NCBI RefSeq assembly: GCF_003987335.1
Contig: NZ_PIPK01000006.1
Location: 118,282 to 182,281, forward strand
Direction: 5' to 3'
DNA length: 64,000 nt
From: Aliidiomarina maris
Lineage (GTDB): Bacteria; Pseudomonadota; Gammaproteobacteria; Enterobacterales; Alteromonadaceae
Made by a program: the position numbers and the translations under genes. The notes under the pieces are model-generated. The model did not search any database. It was not told the DNA's origin and saw only the letters and a list, made by a program, of their open reading frames with translations. The stretch's first letter is position 1. Each line of letters opens with the position of its first letter. Of the stretch, positions 28,995 through 40,575 are shown one piece after another.

Positions 28995-29528
28995 ATGTCA
29001 GATTTGACTACGGTGGCTCGCCCCTATGCGAAAGCAGCTTTTGATTTTGCTGTTGAGCAGGGCGCGCTACAGGAATGGCATGAGATGTTGGTTTTCGCCG
29101 CGCAAGTGGCAAGCGACGACACCATGCAGGTTTTCCTGAAGGGCGCCGTTGGCCGTGATAAAGCCACTCAAGTATTTTTGAGTGTCTGCGGTGAACAACT
29201 CAACGAGAAAGGCCAGAACTTTATTAAGGTTCTGGCCGCTAACGAACGCTTAAATGCATTACCCGCAGTGCTAGAGACTTTCTCTAGCTTGCGCGCTGAC
29301 TACGACAATGAAGTCAGTGTTGATGTCACTTCGGCTGTCGCGCTCAGCGATGAGCAGCAAGCGAAGTTAAGTGCCGCGTTAGAAAAACGTCTCGCACGCA
29401 AAGTTAAGCTCAATTGTAGTGTAGATCCTGAACTCATGGGTGGCTTGTATATCCAAGCCGGTGACACCGTTATCGACGGTACCCTGAAGAGCCAGCTAAC
29501 TAAGCTGTCGAACACACTGCAATCATAA
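28995..29528 (+). CDS. atpH: ATP synthase F1 subunit delta
   Basis: 177 residues. The opening [18 protein letters not shown] and the C-terminal segment [26 protein letters not shown] are family hallmarks. It links the b stalk to the top of F1. It lies 17 bp after atpF and 14 bp before atpA. Confidence 0.96.
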   Translation: MSDLTTVARPYAKAAFDFAVEQGALQEWHEMLVFAAQVASDDTMQVFLKGAVGRDKATQVFLSVCGEQLNEKGQNFIKVLAANERLNALPAVLETFSSLRADYDNEVSVDVTSAVALSDEQQAKLSAALEKRLARKVKLNCSVDPELMGGLYIQAGDTVIDGTLKSQLTKLSNTLQS

Positions 29529-29542
29529 TCGGGGACGAGAGC

Positions 29543-31084
29543 ATGCAACTGAATTCAAATGAAATTGCAGACCTGATCAAAAAACGAATTGATCAGTTCG
29601 AAGTCGTCAGTGAAGCTCGTAACGAAGGTACTATCATCGCTAATACCGACGGTATCATTCGTATCAATGGCCTTGCAGATTGTATGCAAGGTGAAATGAT
29701 CGAGCTTCCTGGAAATCGTTACGCTATCGCATTGAACCTTGAGCGCGACTCAGTAGGTGCGGTAGTTATGGGTCCTTATGCAGATTTGCAGGAAGGCACC
29801 AAAGTTAAATCAACTGGTCGTGTATTGGAAGTTCCAGTAGGCGAAGCGTTATTGGGTCGTGTTGTTAACACCCTTGGCGCACCTATCGATGGCAAAGGCG
29901 CGATTGACGCGGCTCGCTTCGAACCAGTTGAAAAAATTGCACCAGGTGTTATCGAGCGTCAGGCCGTTGACCAGCCAATTCAAACTGGTTACAAGTCTAT
30001 CGACGCCATGATTCCAATCGGCCGTGGTCAGCGTGAGTTGATCATCGGTGACCGTCAAACCGGTAAAACCGCGATTGCAATCGATGCCATCATCAACCAG
30101 AAAGGCACTGGCGTTAAGTGTGTGTATGTCGCTATCGGTCAGAAAGCGTCTACTATCGCCAACGTTGTGCGTAAGCTTGAAGAGCACGGCGCATTAGCCC
30201 ACACCATTATCGTGGCGGCGTCTGCATCTGAGTCTGCAGCATTGCAGTACTTAGCACCTTACTCTGGTTGTACTATGGGTGAATTCTTCCGTGACCGCGG
30301 TGAAGACGCTTTGATTATTTATGATGACCTGTCTAAGCAGGCCGTTGCATATCGTCAAATCTCACTATTGTTACGTCGTCCACCAGGACGTGAAGCATTC
30401 CCTGGTGACGTATTCTATCTACACAGCCGCTTGCTAGAACGCGCTGCTCGTATTAACGAAGCAGAAGTAGAGCGTTTGACCAATGGTGAAGTGAAAGGCA
30501 AAACGGGTTCTTTAACCGCCCTGCCTATCATTGAAACCCAAGCAGGTGACGTATCAGCATTCGTACCAACCAACGTGATTTCAATCACCGACGGTCAGAT
30601 CTTCTTAGAATCTGACTTGTTTAACGCGGGTATTCGCCCAGCGGTAAACGCCGGTATCTCGGTATCGCGTATCGGTGGTGCAGCACAGACTAAAATCATC
30701 AAGAAGTTGGGCGGTGGTATTCGTCTAGCGTTGGCTCAGTATCGTGAATTGGCGGCGTTTGCCCAGTTCGCATCTGACCTTGATGCTGCGACCCGTGAGC
30801 AATTAGAGCACGGTCAACGAGTCACTGAGCTGATGAAGCAGAACCAGTATAAGCCGATGAGCGTTGCTGACATGGCAGTGTCTATCTACGCTGCTGAAAA
30901 AGGTCATTTAAAAGGCATCGAAATTAGCAAAGTATTGCCATTCGAAGCTGCATTAATTGACTTCATGAACAGCGAATACGCTGAGCTCATGGCTACTATC
31001 AATACAACTGGCAATTACAACGACGACATCGACAAGCAGCTTGGTGCTGCTATCGAGAAGTTCAAAACCACCCAAACGTGGTAA
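29543..31084 (+). CDS. atpA: ATP synthase F1 subunit alpha
   Basis: 513 residues. The non-catalytic nucleotide site has the P-loop [13 protein letters not shown] (169-181). Conserved segments [20 protein letters not shown] and [17 protein letters not shown] are present. It forms the alternating alpha3beta3 head with AtpD. GGGGACGAG precedes the ATG. Confidence 0.98.
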   Translation: MQLNSNEIADLIKKRIDQFEVVSEARNEGTIIANTDGIIRINGLADCMQGEMIELPGNRYAIALNLERDSVGAVVMGPYADLQEGTKVKSTGRVLEVPVGEALLGRVVNTLGAPIDGKGAIDAARFEPVEKIAPGVIERQAVDQPIQTGYKSIDAMIPIGRGQRELIIGDRQTGKTAIAIDAIINQKGTGVKCVYVAIGQKASTIANVVRKLEEHGALAHTIIVAASASESAALQYLAPYSGCTMGEFFRDRGEDALIIYDDLSKQAVAYRQISLLLRRPPGREAFPGDVFYLHSRLLERAARINEAEVERLTNGEVKGKTGSLTALPIIETQAGDVSAFVPTNVISITDGQIFLESDLFNAGIRPAVNAGISVSRIGGAAQTKIIKKLGGGIRLALAQYRELAAFAQFASDLDAATREQLEHGQRVTELMKQNQYKPMSVADMAVSIYAAEKGHLKGIEISKVLPFEAALIDFMNSEYAELMATINTTGNYNDDIDKQLGAAIEKFKTTQTW

Positions 31085-31146
31085 TTGAGCAGCCGCTTGC
31101 GTAGCCACGTAAGCGGCTCCAGTCGTTTAATCGCAGGAGAATAGTC

Positions 31147-32007
31147 ATGGCCGGCGGTAAAGAGATAAAAACCAAGATCGGGAGTATCAAGAATACTCAG
31201 AAGATCACCAACGCAATGGAAATGGTTGCTGCGTCTAAGATGAAAAAGGCGCAGGAGCGTATGGAGCAATCGCGTCCATATGCTGATGCCATTCGCAATG
31301 TGATTGGACACATCGCCCAGGGCGATCTTGATTTCACGCACCCCTATTTGGACGAGCGTGAAGTGAAGCGTGTTGGTTACATCGTCATCTCAACCGACCG
31401 TGGACTGTGCGGTGGCTTGAACGCAAATGAGTTCAAAGCCGTGTTACGTGATGTCCAGCAATGGGATGAGAAAGGCGTTGAAGTCAGCTTCGCAGCCGTG
31501 GGTAGCAAAGCTACCGGGTTCTTTAAACGCGTATCAGGCAGTATCGCTTCACAAGCCTCTGGCTTGGGTGACGCACCGTCTGTGAACGACGTGATTGGAA
31601 CCGTAGCAGTGATGCTAAAAGCATACGATGAAGGCGAGATTGACCGTTTATTCTTGGTGTACAACAAGTTTGTGAACACCATGAGTCAAGAACCGACGAT
31701 CAGTCAGCTGTTGCCTTTGCCGAAGAGTGATGCAGCCAAACGCGAATATTCGTGGGACTACATCTACGAGCCGGATGCTAAAACCATTTTGGGTACCCTA
31801 ATGAAGCGCTTCGTTGAAAGCCAGGTGTACCAAGGTGTTGTCGACAACTTAGCTAGTGAACAGGCAGCACGAATGGTAGCGATGAAAGCTGCAACTGATA
31901 ATGCGGGTGAGCTTATTGATGACCTTCAATTGGTCTACAACAAAGCCCGTCAGGCAGCGATTACGCAAGAAATTTCGGAAATTGTATCCGGCGCCGGTGC
32001 GGTATAA
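31147..32007 (+). CDS. atpG: ATP synthase F1 subunit gamma
   Basis: 286 residues. Starts [20 protein letters not shown] and [13 protein letters not shown], and ends with [20 protein letters not shown] and [14 protein letters not shown], the two helices of the rotary shaft. CAGGAG lies 9 nt before the ATG. No unusual insertions. Confidence 0.97.
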   Translation: MAGGKEIKTKIGSIKNTQKITNAMEMVAASKMKKAQERMEQSRPYADAIRNVIGHIAQGDLDFTHPYLDEREVKRVGYIVISTDRGLCGGLNANEFKAVLRDVQQWDEKGVEVSFAAVGSKATGFFKRVSGSIASQASGLGDAPSVNDVIGTVAVMLKAYDEGEIDRLFLVYNKFVNTMSQEPTISQLLPLPKSDAAKREYSWDYIYEPDAKTILGTLMKRFVESQVYQGVVDNLASEQAARMVAMKAATDNAGELIDDLQLVYNKARQAAITQEISEIVSGAGAV

Positions 32008-32029
32008 GGCAAAGGTCATAAAGTTTTAA

Positions 32030-33433
<1,404 letters not shown>

Positions 33434-33448
33434 TCGAACCGGAGGTTT

Positions 33449-33880
33449 GTGATGGCGGTAAATACAGTACACCTAGACATCGTAAGCGCGGAAGAGAAGT
33501 TATTCTCGAAGAAAGTGCGTTCGATGACGGTGACAGGTAGCGAAGGTGAGTTAGGTATTTTACCTGGTCACTTACCTTTGCTGACCGCCTTGAAGCCCGG
33601 CATGGTACGTGTGGTTTTGGAAGACGGCCAAGATGAACTATTCTATATTGCCGGTGGCTTTATGGAAGTTCAGCCTGACCACATTACCGTACTGTCAGAC
33701 ACCGCTGTTCGCGGCGGTGATCTGGACGAGCAGGCCATTACGGCAGCTGAAAAGCGTGCTCGTGAAGCCATGGCAGATGCCAAAGGCGATATGAGCTACG
33801 CAGAAGCAGCCGCTGAGCTTGCTCGTGCTGTGGCGCAGCTACGTGTATTGCAACAATTGCGTCGCCGCAAAGGTGGTTAA
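33449..33880 (+). CDS. atpC: ATP synthase F1 subunit epsilon
   Basis: 143 residues. The N-terminal beta domain has [22 protein letters not shown], and a C-terminal helical hairpin ([20 protein letters not shown]) can inhibit ATP hydrolysis. It may start at the second codon MAVNTV. It is the last gene of the atp operon, with a strong terminator 20 bp later. Confidence 0.96.
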   Translation: MMAVNTVHLDIVSAEEKLFSKKVRSMTVTGSEGELGILPGHLPLLTALKPGMVRVVLEDGQDELFYIAGGFMEVQPDHITVLSDTAVRGGDLDEQAITAAEKRAREAMADAKGDMSYAEAAAELARAVAQLRVLQQLRRRKGG

Positions 33881-33903
33881 CAGCTTACCTCGGTAGGCTT
33901 AGA

Positions 33904-33931
33904 AAACCCGGCCAAGTGCCGGGTTTTTTGT
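33904..33931 (+). terminator. Rho-independent terminator of the atp operon
   Basis: AACCCGGC and GCCGGGTT arms around a 4-6 nt loop are followed by a T-run (GGGTTTTTTG), directly after atpC. Strong form. Confidence 0.9.
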
Positions 33932-33966
33932 TATTTGGACAGGCCTTATTTAAAAAGGAAACCAAG

Positions 33967-34107
33967 ATGAAAAAGTTTCGCTTAGCCCTCGTGTTTGGTT
34001 TGCTGGTGGTGGCGTTTATGATTTGGCAATTAGCCCGTGAAGAGCAGACTGAAAACGCGGATGAAACACCAAGCAAAGGTGTACAGACGCATTATCTTGA
34101 GCCTTAA
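33967..34107 (+). CDS. Small single-pass membrane protein
   Basis: 46 residues from the ATG at 33967, preceded by AAAAGGAAACC. A basic start MKKFRLALVF leads into one hydrophobic helix (LALVFGLLVVAFMIWQLA) and an acidic tail (REEQTENADETPSKG). It lies between the atp terminator and glmU in core-style sequence. No family recognised. A lipoprotein site is absent, so it is likely an inner-membrane anchored small protein. Confidence 0.6.
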   Translation: MKKFRLALVFGLLVVAFMIWQLAREEQTENADETPSKGVQTHYLEP

Positions 34108-34167
34108 ACAATGCTAAACTAGCGCCACTATCACCATTACCCGTCATCACGCTACAGGACACTGCCA

Positions 34168-35532
34168 ATGACATCGTCACTTAACGCCGTAATTTTAGCT
34201 GCCGGTAAAGGCACGCGCATGCGCTCAGCATTGCCCAAGGTGTTGCACCCAATTGCGCAAAAGCCCATGGTTGCGCATGTAATTGAAACGGCCCAACACT
34301 TAAATGCCCATACCATTCAACTGATTTATGGTCACGGTGGCGACGCACTGCAACAACGCTTAAGCGATTATGCGGTGAATTGGGTTGAGCAGCGCGAGCA
34401 ATTAGGCACTGGCCATGCAGTGCAGCAGGTAGTGCCCCACGTTGATGATAACGATACCGTATTGATTTTATATGGCGATGTACCACTGATTCAGGCGCAA
34501 ACCTTAGAGCAACTGCTGGTGGCCAAAGGTACCAGTGAACTAGCGGTGCTGACCGTCAACCTCCCCGACCCGACTGGATACGGCCGCATGGTGCGTGATC
34601 AAGACGGACGCTTAACTGGCATTGTCGAGCATAAAGATGCCACGGATGCTCAGCGCCTGATTTGCGAAGTGAACACCGGCATTATGGCCGCCAACGGCAA
34701 AGCATTGAAGCGCTGGTTGCAGGCCTTAAATAACAACAATGCCCAAGGCGAGTATTACCTCACCGATATCGTGGCTATGGCAGCGAATGAAGGCGTGTTG
34801 ATTGCCAGCAGCCAACCTGGCAGTGCCAGCGACGTTGAAGGTGCCAATAATCGCGTGCAGCTCGCAGCCCTTGAGCGCGCTTATCAGCAGCGTCAAGCCG
34901 AAGCCTTGATGCTGGCCGGCGCCACCTTGATTGACCCCAGTCGGGTTGATGTGCGCGGCAACGTCGAGATTGAAAATGATGTCGTGGTCGACGTTAATGT
35001 GGTGTTTGAAGGCAGCGTCTATTTGGCCGAAGGTACGGTGATTGAACCCAATTGCGTGTTGCGGGATTGTCGGATTGGCAAGGGCGCGCGGGTTAAAGCC
35101 AATAGCGTCATAGAAGGCGCAATATTAGGTGAAGGCGCCCAAGCAGGCCCGTTTGCACGGTTACGCCCGGGGGCTGAGTTAGGGAAAGGAGCCGCCGTCG
35201 GCAACTTTGTAGAAATGAAAAAGTCATATTTAGGGGACGGCGCTAAGGCTGGGCATCTGGCCTATCTGGGCGACGCCACCATTGGTGCAGGTGCAAATAT
35301 TGGCGCCGGCACCATTACCTGTAATTACGACGGGGTAAATAAGTTTAAAACTGAGATTGGCGCAGGAGCGTTTATCGGCTCCAATAGCTCGTTGGTCGCA
35401 CCTGTCAGTATTGGTGCTCACGCCACCACAGGCGCAGGCTCAGTGATTACCCAAGCCGTAGGTGATAATGAATTAGGGGTTGGCCGTGCGCGCCAACGCA
35501 ATATCCAGAATTGGAAGAAGCCACAAAAGTAG
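34168..35532 (+). CDS. glmU: Bifunctional GlcNAc-1-phosphate uridyltransferase / glucosamine-1-phosphate acetyltransferase GlmU
   Basis: 454 residues. N-terminal pyrophosphorylase domain with [20 protein letters not shown] (11-30). The C-terminal left-handed beta-helix of hexapeptide repeats (from about 250; [40 protein letters not shown]) carries the acetyltransferase site. It makes UDP-GlcNAc for peptidoglycan and lipopolysaccharide. It is 18 bp upstream of glmS, which makes its precursor. Confidence 0.98.
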   Translation: MTSSLNAVILAAGKGTRMRSALPKVLHPIAQKPMVAHVIETAQHLNAHTIQLIYGHGGDALQQRLSDYAVNWVEQREQLGTGHAVQQVVPHVDDNDTVLILYGDVPLIQAQTLEQLLVAKGTSELAVLTVNLPDPTGYGRMVRDQDGRLTGIVEHKDATDAQRLICEVNTGIMAANGKALKRWLQALNNNNAQGEYYLTDIVAMAANEGVLIASSQPGSASDVEGANNRVQLAALERAYQQRQAEALMLAGATLIDPSRVDVRGNVEIENDVVVDVNVVFEGSVYLAEGTVIEPNCVLRDCRIGKGARVKANSVIEGAILGEGAQAGPFARLRPGAELGKGAAVGNFVEMKKSYLGDGAKAGHLAYLGDATIGAGANIGAGTITCNYDGVNKFKTEIGAGAFIGSNSSLVAPVSIGAHATTGAGSVITQAVGDNELGVGRARQRNIQNWKKPQK

Positions 35533-35550
35533 AATTAAGGAAAATAAGCC

Positions 35551-37380
35551 ATGTGTGGAATTGTTGGTGCAACGGCTGAACGCCGCGTCGCAGAAATTTT
35601 ATTAGAAGGCCTTCGTCGCCTTGAATATCGTGGGTATGACTCTGCTGGTATGGCATTGTTGAACAACGCCGGTATGGTGAAAGTGCGCCGTGTCGGTAAA
35701 GTCAAAGAGCTGGCCGATGCGATTGAGCGTGACGGTGTGAACGGCCATGTCGGTATTGCCCATACACGCTGGGCAACCCACGGTGGCGTGACGGAAGCCA
35801 ACGCTCACCCACACGTGTCCAACAATGAATTGGCTGTGGTGCATAACGGCATCATCGAAAACCACGAAAGTTTACGCGAAACCCTGCAAGGTTTGGGCTA
35901 TCAGTTTGATTCACAAACTGACACTGAGGTGATTGCTCACTTAGTTCACCATGAATTAAAAAGCGCGACGACCCTACTTGCGGCAGTGCAAAACGCCGTC
36001 AAACAATTAGACGGCGCCTACGGCACGGTAATTATGGACCAACGCGACCCAGGCCAACTGGTCGTAGCGCGCTCTGGTAGCCCGCTGGTGATCGGTTTAG
36101 GTATAGGCGAGAACTTTGTTGCTTCGGACCAACTGGCATTGTTGCCGGTAACCCGTAAATTTATCTACCTTGAAGAAGGTGATGTTGCAGCGGTATCGCG
36201 TGAATCAGTGGCGATTTTTGATCGCGATGGCAATGCCGTTGAGCGTGATGTGATCACCTCTGACTTGCAATACGATGCTGGTGGTAAAGGCGAATATCGG
36301 CACTTTATGCTCAAAGAAATTCACGAGCAGCCATTTGCAGTACGCAACACCCTAGAAGGCCGCGTGCTGGACGGTAAAATTGCGGTCGATGCGTTTGGTG
36401 CGCAAGCCGAGGATATCTTTAAGCAAACGAAACACGTGCAAATTATTGCCTGCGGCACCAGCTACCATGCTGGTATGGTGGCTAAATACTGGCTCGAAGC
36501 CCTTGCTGGTGTGTCGTGCAATGTCGAAATTGCATCAGAATTTAGATACCGCAAGTCGCATGTGTTCCCCAATAGTTTATTGGTAACGATTTCCCAATCA
36601 GGTGAAACCGCCGATACCTTAGCGGCATTGCGCCTTGCCAAAGAGATTGGCTACCAAGCAAGTTTAACTGTGTGCAACGTTGCTTCGTCGTCTATGGTGC
36701 GTGAATCGGACCTTGCGTTTTTAACCCGCGCAGGCGCCGAAATTGGCGTGGCTTCAACCAAAGCCTTTACCACCCAGTTAGCTGGTTTACTGATGCTCAC
36801 CGCCGCGATTGGCCGTTTCCACGGTATGAGCAGTAGCACCGAAGCACGCATTGCTAAGGCGCTGTCGTCATTGCCGACTAAGCTGGAAGAGTGCATGAGC
36901 ATTACCGGCGCTATCGAGAAGCTGGCGCCCGAGTTTGCCGACAAAGAACATAGTTTGTTCCTAGGCCGCGGCGAGCAGTACCCCATTGCGATGGAAGGCG
37001 CATTGAAGCTAAAAGAAATTAGCTATATACACGCTGAAGCCTATGCATCGGGCGAACTGAAACACGGGCCATTGGCACTGATTGATGCCGAAATGCCAGT
37101 GATTGTCGTTGCACCGAACAATGAGCTGTTAGAAAAGCTGAAATCGAACGTTGAAGAAGTGCGCGCGCGTGGCGGCATTATGTATGTGTTTGCCGACAGC
37201 AAAGCCAACTTCAAAAGCGATGACAGCATGCGGGTGATCAACTTAGCCCATGTCGACGAGCTCATCGCGCCAATTATCTACACCCTACCGCTACAGTTAT
37301 TGAGCTACTACGTCGCTATCATCAAAGGCACCGACGTTGACCAACCCCGTAACCTAGCAAAATCCGTCACCGTCGAATAG
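35551..37380 (+). CDS. glmS: Glutamine-fructose-6-phosphate aminotransferase GlmS
   Basis: 609 residues. The catalytic cysteine follows the initiator Met ([12 protein letters not shown]), with [12 protein letters not shown] behind it. Two SIS domains bind fructose-6-phosphate ([27 protein letters not shown]). It makes glucosamine-6-phosphate. The 3' end encodes NLAKSVTVE, the invariant C terminus whose DNA is the TnsD recognition site of Tn7-type transposons, and a Tn7-like element indeed begins 25 bp after the stop. Confidence 0.98.
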   Translation: MCGIVGATAERRVAEILLEGLRRLEYRGYDSAGMALLNNAGMVKVRRVGKVKELADAIERDGVNGHVGIAHTRWATHGGVTEANAHPHVSNNELAVVHNGIIENHESLRETLQGLGYQFDSQTDTEVIAHLVHHELKSATTLLAAVQNAVKQLDGAYGTVIMDQRDPGQLVVARSGSPLVIGLGIGENFVASDQLALLPVTRKFIYLEEGDVAAVSRESVAIFDRDGNAVERDVITSDLQYDAGGKGEYRHFMLKEIHEQPFAVRNTLEGRVLDGKIAVDAFGAQAEDIFKQTKHVQIIACGTSYHAGMVAKYWLEALAGVSCNVEIASEFRYRKSHVFPNSLLVTISQSGETADTLAALRLAKEIGYQASLTVCNVASSSMVRESDLAFLTRAGAEIGVASTKAFTTQLAGLLMLTAAIGRFHGMSSSTEARIAKALSSLPTKLEECMSITGAIEKLAPEFADKEHSLFLGRGEQYPIAMEGALKLKEISYIHAEAYASGELKHGPLALIDAEMPVIVVAPNNELLEKLKSNVEEVRARGGIMYVFADSKANFKSDDSMRVINLAHVDELIAPIIYTLPLQLLSYYVAIIKGTDVDQPRNLAKSVTVE

Positions 37381-37405
37381 GGCAGGCTTTGCCTGCGTCA
37401 CGCAG
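37381..37405. other. attTn7: attTn7 insertion point with 5-bp target duplication
   Basis: Between the glmS stop and the transposon lies a 25-bp stretch with a GCAGGC-TTT-GCCTGC hairpin (37382-37396), probably part of the native glmS terminator. It ends in CGCAG at 37401-37405. The same CGCAG is found at 62605-62609 just after the far end of the transposon. Position and 5-bp duplication are those of Tn7. Confidence 0.95.
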
Positions 37406-37472
37406 TGTGGTGTAGTAATAAAATTTCATACTAAGTAATAAAGAATCATACTTAGGAATAAAGTTTCATACT
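37406..37472. repeat. Right end of element 1 with three TnsB boxes
   Basis: After TGTGGTGTAG come AATAAAATTTCATACT (37417-37432), AATAAAGAATCATACT (37437-37452) and AATAAAGTTTCATACT (37457-37472), exactly 20 bp apart. Tn7's right end has overlapping 22-bp TnsB sites in the same style. Confidence 0.93.
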
Positions 37473-37475
37473 GAA

Positions 37476-37518
37476 ATCCCCTTCCCGGCCTGCTTAGCAG
37501 TTTGGGAGGGGATTTTTT
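37476..37518 (+). terminator. Terminator carried just inside the right end
   Basis: ATCCCCTTCCC pairs with GGGAGGGGAT across a 17-nt loop and a run of six T follows. It lies immediately inside the TnsB boxes and is repeated in degenerate form at the internal right end (39657-39701). It would stop glmS read-through into the transposon. Confidence 0.8.
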
Positions 37519-37544
37519 GGACGTGTATTTACAGGAGTTGTTTA

Positions 37545-38405
37545 ATGCTTTTCCGGATAATAATAATTTTAATAACAGTCACTCTGAGTTTCGCTGGCGT
37601 CTCAGCTTCGGCTTCAGAGCGTTTAACAGTAAGAGAGCTGGATCAGAAGATAGTCAAAGAGTTAAGAGCTGAGGGAGACTGCATAAATACTACTAACGTT
37701 GTGTTGTGCGCACAACAGGGAAAATTTGAGCCGGACACTCTAGCGTCATTACTGGAGCTTTTTGATGAAGGGGCAATCGCAATCAGGCAATACTTGGGCT
37801 CCCAGTTTGACATGCCAGGCAATGAAGATGATCCCATCGAGTTTTTTGTGCATAGCGATGTCGGAGTTCCCCACACCACAATCTTTCACGAACCCTGGAT
37901 TTTCCTGAATATTGATACGATCACCTATGACATGATTCCCTACCTTCACGAGATGGTGCATGTTATGGCTCAATGGTCCTGGCGGACTTCGGAGTGGGTT
38001 GGTGAGGGATTTGCAAATTATGTGGCGTCTTCCGTTGTCGAAAGCGGTGTCGGGTATCATCGCAGCTTTATCTTAGCAGACGGTTTAGAACGGTTGTCGG
38101 AGTTTTGCGGTTCCTCCGCGGGCGCAGCAATGCTTCCCCTCGTTGGTGAACCAGGTCGCCGTAGTACACTTTCTGACGAGAACGCAGCTATATTCAGACT
38201 GATGATGTCAGACAGACGAACCTATGCTCCGGCATACTATGCCATGAGCTGGTCTTTTACCGAGTACCTAATTGAAAACATCGGACTGGACGGCTTACGA
38301 GCTATCGCGGAATCTATGGATCCTTCTTCTGTATCAAAAACTATTTCTGACACAACGATAGAAGAACATAAAGACAAATGGCGAGAGCAATACTGCGACG
38401 TTTAA
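37545..38405 (+). CDS. Secreted HExxH metallopeptidase-like protein
   Basis: 286 residues. A signal peptide (IIIILITVTLSFAGVSASA, cleavage near 23) is followed by a soluble domain. HEMVH (about 144-148) and, about 25 residues later, WVGEGFANYV supply the HExxH...E pattern of gluzincin metallopeptidases. The four cysteines may form disulfides in the periplasm. AGGAG lies 9 nt before the ATG. It is the first gene inside the transposon, ahead of an acyltransferase. The substrate is unknown; peptidase activity is inferred from the motif. Confidence 0.7.
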   Translation: MLFRIIIILITVTLSFAGVSASASERLTVRELDQKIVKELRAEGDCINTTNVVLCAQQGKFEPDTLASLLELFDEGAIAIRQYLGSQFDMPGNEDDPIEFFVHSDVGVPHTTIFHEPWIFLNIDTITYDMIPYLHEMVHVMAQWSWRTSEWVGEGFANYVASSVVESGVGYHRSFILADGLERLSEFCGSSAGAAMLPLVGEPGRRSTLSDENAAIFRLMMSDRRTYAPAYYAMSWSFTEYLIENIGLDGLRAIAESMDPSSVSKTISDTTIEEHKDKWREQYCDV

Positions 38406-38484
38406 ATTGCCTGTTGCTTAACACCCTACGCTAAAGCTCGCTGCTGTGTTCAAAACATCTATCTATTAGGGAAGTGATGGTTTT

Positions 38485-39603
38485 ATGAGTGATAGAAACC
38501 CAAATATTGATGTATTGCGTGGATTTGCCATTTTGGTCGTCTTGTTGCTCCATCACGCCCTGGCCTACGGCTTTAGAGGTAGTATTACGGACGACATTAT
38601 TCCAAGTGCTTGGCTACATAGTCTTGTAATCAACGGTAGTTACGGCGTAACGATGTTTTTCGCAATTTCGGGCTACTTGATCACCAGCATAGCTTTGAGA
38701 CGATACGGCTCGCTGAGCAATATAGATATGTGGCATTTTTACCGTATGAGAGCATCTCGCATTCTGCCTCCACTTCTTTTAGCTTTAACAACTGTGCTGA
38801 TTCTAGGTCAGATTGGGCTGCCTTTTTTCCAAAATGGTGGTGGTGAGCCAGGCTACGACGGCCCTTCCTTGTGGTTAACAGTTCTTTCCCTCCTGACTTT
38901 CTGGCACAACGCACTGATGCAACAAGACGGTTATTTTAACTATGTTCTGAATGTCTATTGGTCGCTGTCAGTCGAAGAAATGTTCTACCTACTGTTTCCG
39001 CTATGCTGTCTCATGCTAAAACGAGGAAGCCACTTAGTATATTTAGCGGCGCTATTTGTCATAATCGGGCCTGTTTACCGTTGGTTAAATATGGACAGCT
39101 CAGTCGATTACTTACATGGTTATCTTGCTACTTTTGACGCATTGAGCATAGGAGTCTTGGCTGCTTTACTTCAAGAAAAAATAGCCCCGAGAGCAATGCG
39201 GCCGTGGAGATTGATTGCAGCTATATTACTGCCAGTCATTTACTTTTCAGGGATTAGTGGAAACGTCATTTTCGGGTTCACTGGTATTTCTATCTGTACG
39301 GCTTTGTTACTGATTCATAGCCCCGCTAAACAATCCCCCTTCTGGAGAAAAGTGACATCCCCCTTAAGATGGATGGGAAGACATAGCTATGAGCTATACC
39401 TCTTTCACATTATTGTGTTGGCGACCATGCGATCCTTTATACCTAGCGACGTTGTCACGGGCAATGAGAAGCTACTCATGCTTGCCGTCATGATAGTTAG
39501 TTCCTGCTTAGTTAGTTTCGTGGTTGCCCGTTGGTATGCGACCCCACTGAACAACTGGTTCCGTCATAGGTTACTAAGCCAAGAGTCTAGAGCTCCTGCC
39601 TAA
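38485..39603 (+). CDS. Acyltransferase 3 family membrane protein (OafA/YrhL-like)
   Basis: 372 residues, about ten transmembrane helices. The opening NPNIDVLRGFAILVVLLLHH holds the conserved RG..I..V..HH motif with the catalytic histidine. FYRMRASRILPPLL and WSLSVEEMFYLLFPL are further family signatures. Such proteins O-acetylate or acylate surface sugars. In a transposon it could change surface polysaccharide and so phage adsorption, which is inference. Confidence 0.9.
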   Translation: MSDRNPNIDVLRGFAILVVLLLHHALAYGFRGSITDDIIPSAWLHSLVINGSYGVTMFFAISGYLITSIALRRYGSLSNIDMWHFYRMRASRILPPLLLALTTVLILGQIGLPFFQNGGGEPGYDGPSLWLTVLSLLTFWHNALMQQDGYFNYVLNVYWSLSVEEMFYLLFPLCCLMLKRGSHLVYLAALFVIIGPVYRWLNMDSSVDYLHGYLATFDALSIGVLAALLQEKIAPRAMRPWRLIAAILLPVIYFSGISGNVIFGFTGISICTALLLIHSPAKQSPFWRKVTSPLRWMGRHSYELYLFHIIVLATMRSFIPSDVVTGNEKLLMLAVMIVSSCLVSFVVARWYATPLNNWFRHRLLSQESRAPA

Positions 39604-39628
39604 TATATTTAGTTAACAGGTAAAGAAT

Positions 39629-39701
39629 TGTGGTGTAGTAATAAAGTTCCATACCAAGATCTCCTTTACGGACTGCTTTGCGGTTTGGGAGGGGATTTTT
39701 T
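39629..39701. repeat. Second, internal right end of a related Tn7-like element (relic)
   Basis: TGTGGTGTAGTAATAAAG repeats the terminus of element 1, with one TnsB box AATAAAGTTCCATACC (39640-39655). It is followed by the same terminator-like segment ending GTTTGGGAGGGGATTTTTTG. The two other 20-bp TnsB repeats are missing. The 5 bp in front are AGAAT, not CGCAG, so the original target duplication is lost. Confidence 0.85.
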
Positions 39702-39814
39702 GTTTGTTGATGGCTGGTGAATATTTCGGCAGTATAGAATGGTGAAGGAAATGCTCATTTGACCCATAAGCAAGTTTAATTCAACTTTAAGCAATCAATC
39801 ATGGTGCAATTACA

Positions 39815-40495
39815 ATGACAAAATCTGATGTAGATGAAATTCTTGTTCAGTTGTATTTGCGTTTAAACGGCTACTTCACATCAGGGTTTATTGTTCATTC
39901 TGACGATTGGGGGCAAGCCCGGACTGAAGTCGATTGTATTGCTGTCCGTCACCCGCATTATCGGGAACCGGAGCGACAGATTGAACCATCCGAGTTTCTT
40001 GGTGCTAACGATGGAAAAATAGATTTAATCTTGTGTGAAGTTAAACATGACCCTGAAAGAATTAGCTTTAATGAAACGTGGAAAAACGACCCCTCCGCTT
40101 TAATTTCTATACTTAGGTGGTCCGGCCTATTTCCAGAGGGAAAACTGAATTCATTAGCCAGTGATTTGCGTCCATTGTTGCTAGACGGCGTAGATGCAAA
40201 TAGTTCAATGAAAGGTTTAGTGGAGAATGAAGTACGCATTCGCGCACTGATGTGTTGCCCTTTGGCTAACGCCGAGGATACAGACCATTGGCGTCTGTCA
40301 GGTAGCGAAATTATCAGTTACTTTCGTAAGTGTTTTAATCCAGAAGAGCGTCGGGACAGTTGTTCTACACGTTACAACTTCCAACAATGGGGATGCACTT
40401 TTGCACCAATAGTCCGTTATATCAAGGACTCAGACAGAATGATCAGCTCAGAGCAGTCCATTCAAGATTTATATGGAATATTCGATGTTGCATGA
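39815..40495 (+). CDS. Putative PD-(D/E)xK nuclease-fold protein
   Basis: 226 residues. An N-terminal helix and strand are followed by RTEVDCIAVRHPHY and, about 40 residues later, IDLILCEVKHDPE, matching the D...(D/E)xK core of restriction-endonuclease-like folds (Asp54, Glu/Lys near 99-101). The second half (WRLSGSEIISYFRKCF, FQQWGCTFAPIVRYI) is not recognised. It lies 80 bp before the J-domain gene on the same strand, so the two probably form a unit. Nuclease activity is inferred from the pattern only. Confidence 0.5.
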   Translation: MTKSDVDEILVQLYLRLNGYFTSGFIVHSDDWGQARTEVDCIAVRHPHYREPERQIEPSEFLGANDGKIDLILCEVKHDPERISFNETWKNDPSALISILRWSGLFPEGKLNSLASDLRPLLLDGVDANSSMKGLVENEVRIRALMCCPLANAEDTDHWRLSGSEIISYFRKCFNPEERRDSCSTRYNFQQWGCTFAPIVRYIKDSDRMISSEQSIQDLYGIFDVA

Positions 40496-40575
40496 CAACT
40501 GGATTTTTACGTCATTTAACAGTCTGTCTTTGCAATGGTGTTACTGAGAATTAACGAACGTAAGGATGTCAACTT

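Noticed and set aside
35533..35550. glmS ribozyme-riboswitch
   Set aside because: Only 18 bp separate glmU and glmS, leaving no room; gammaproteobacteria normally use other control.
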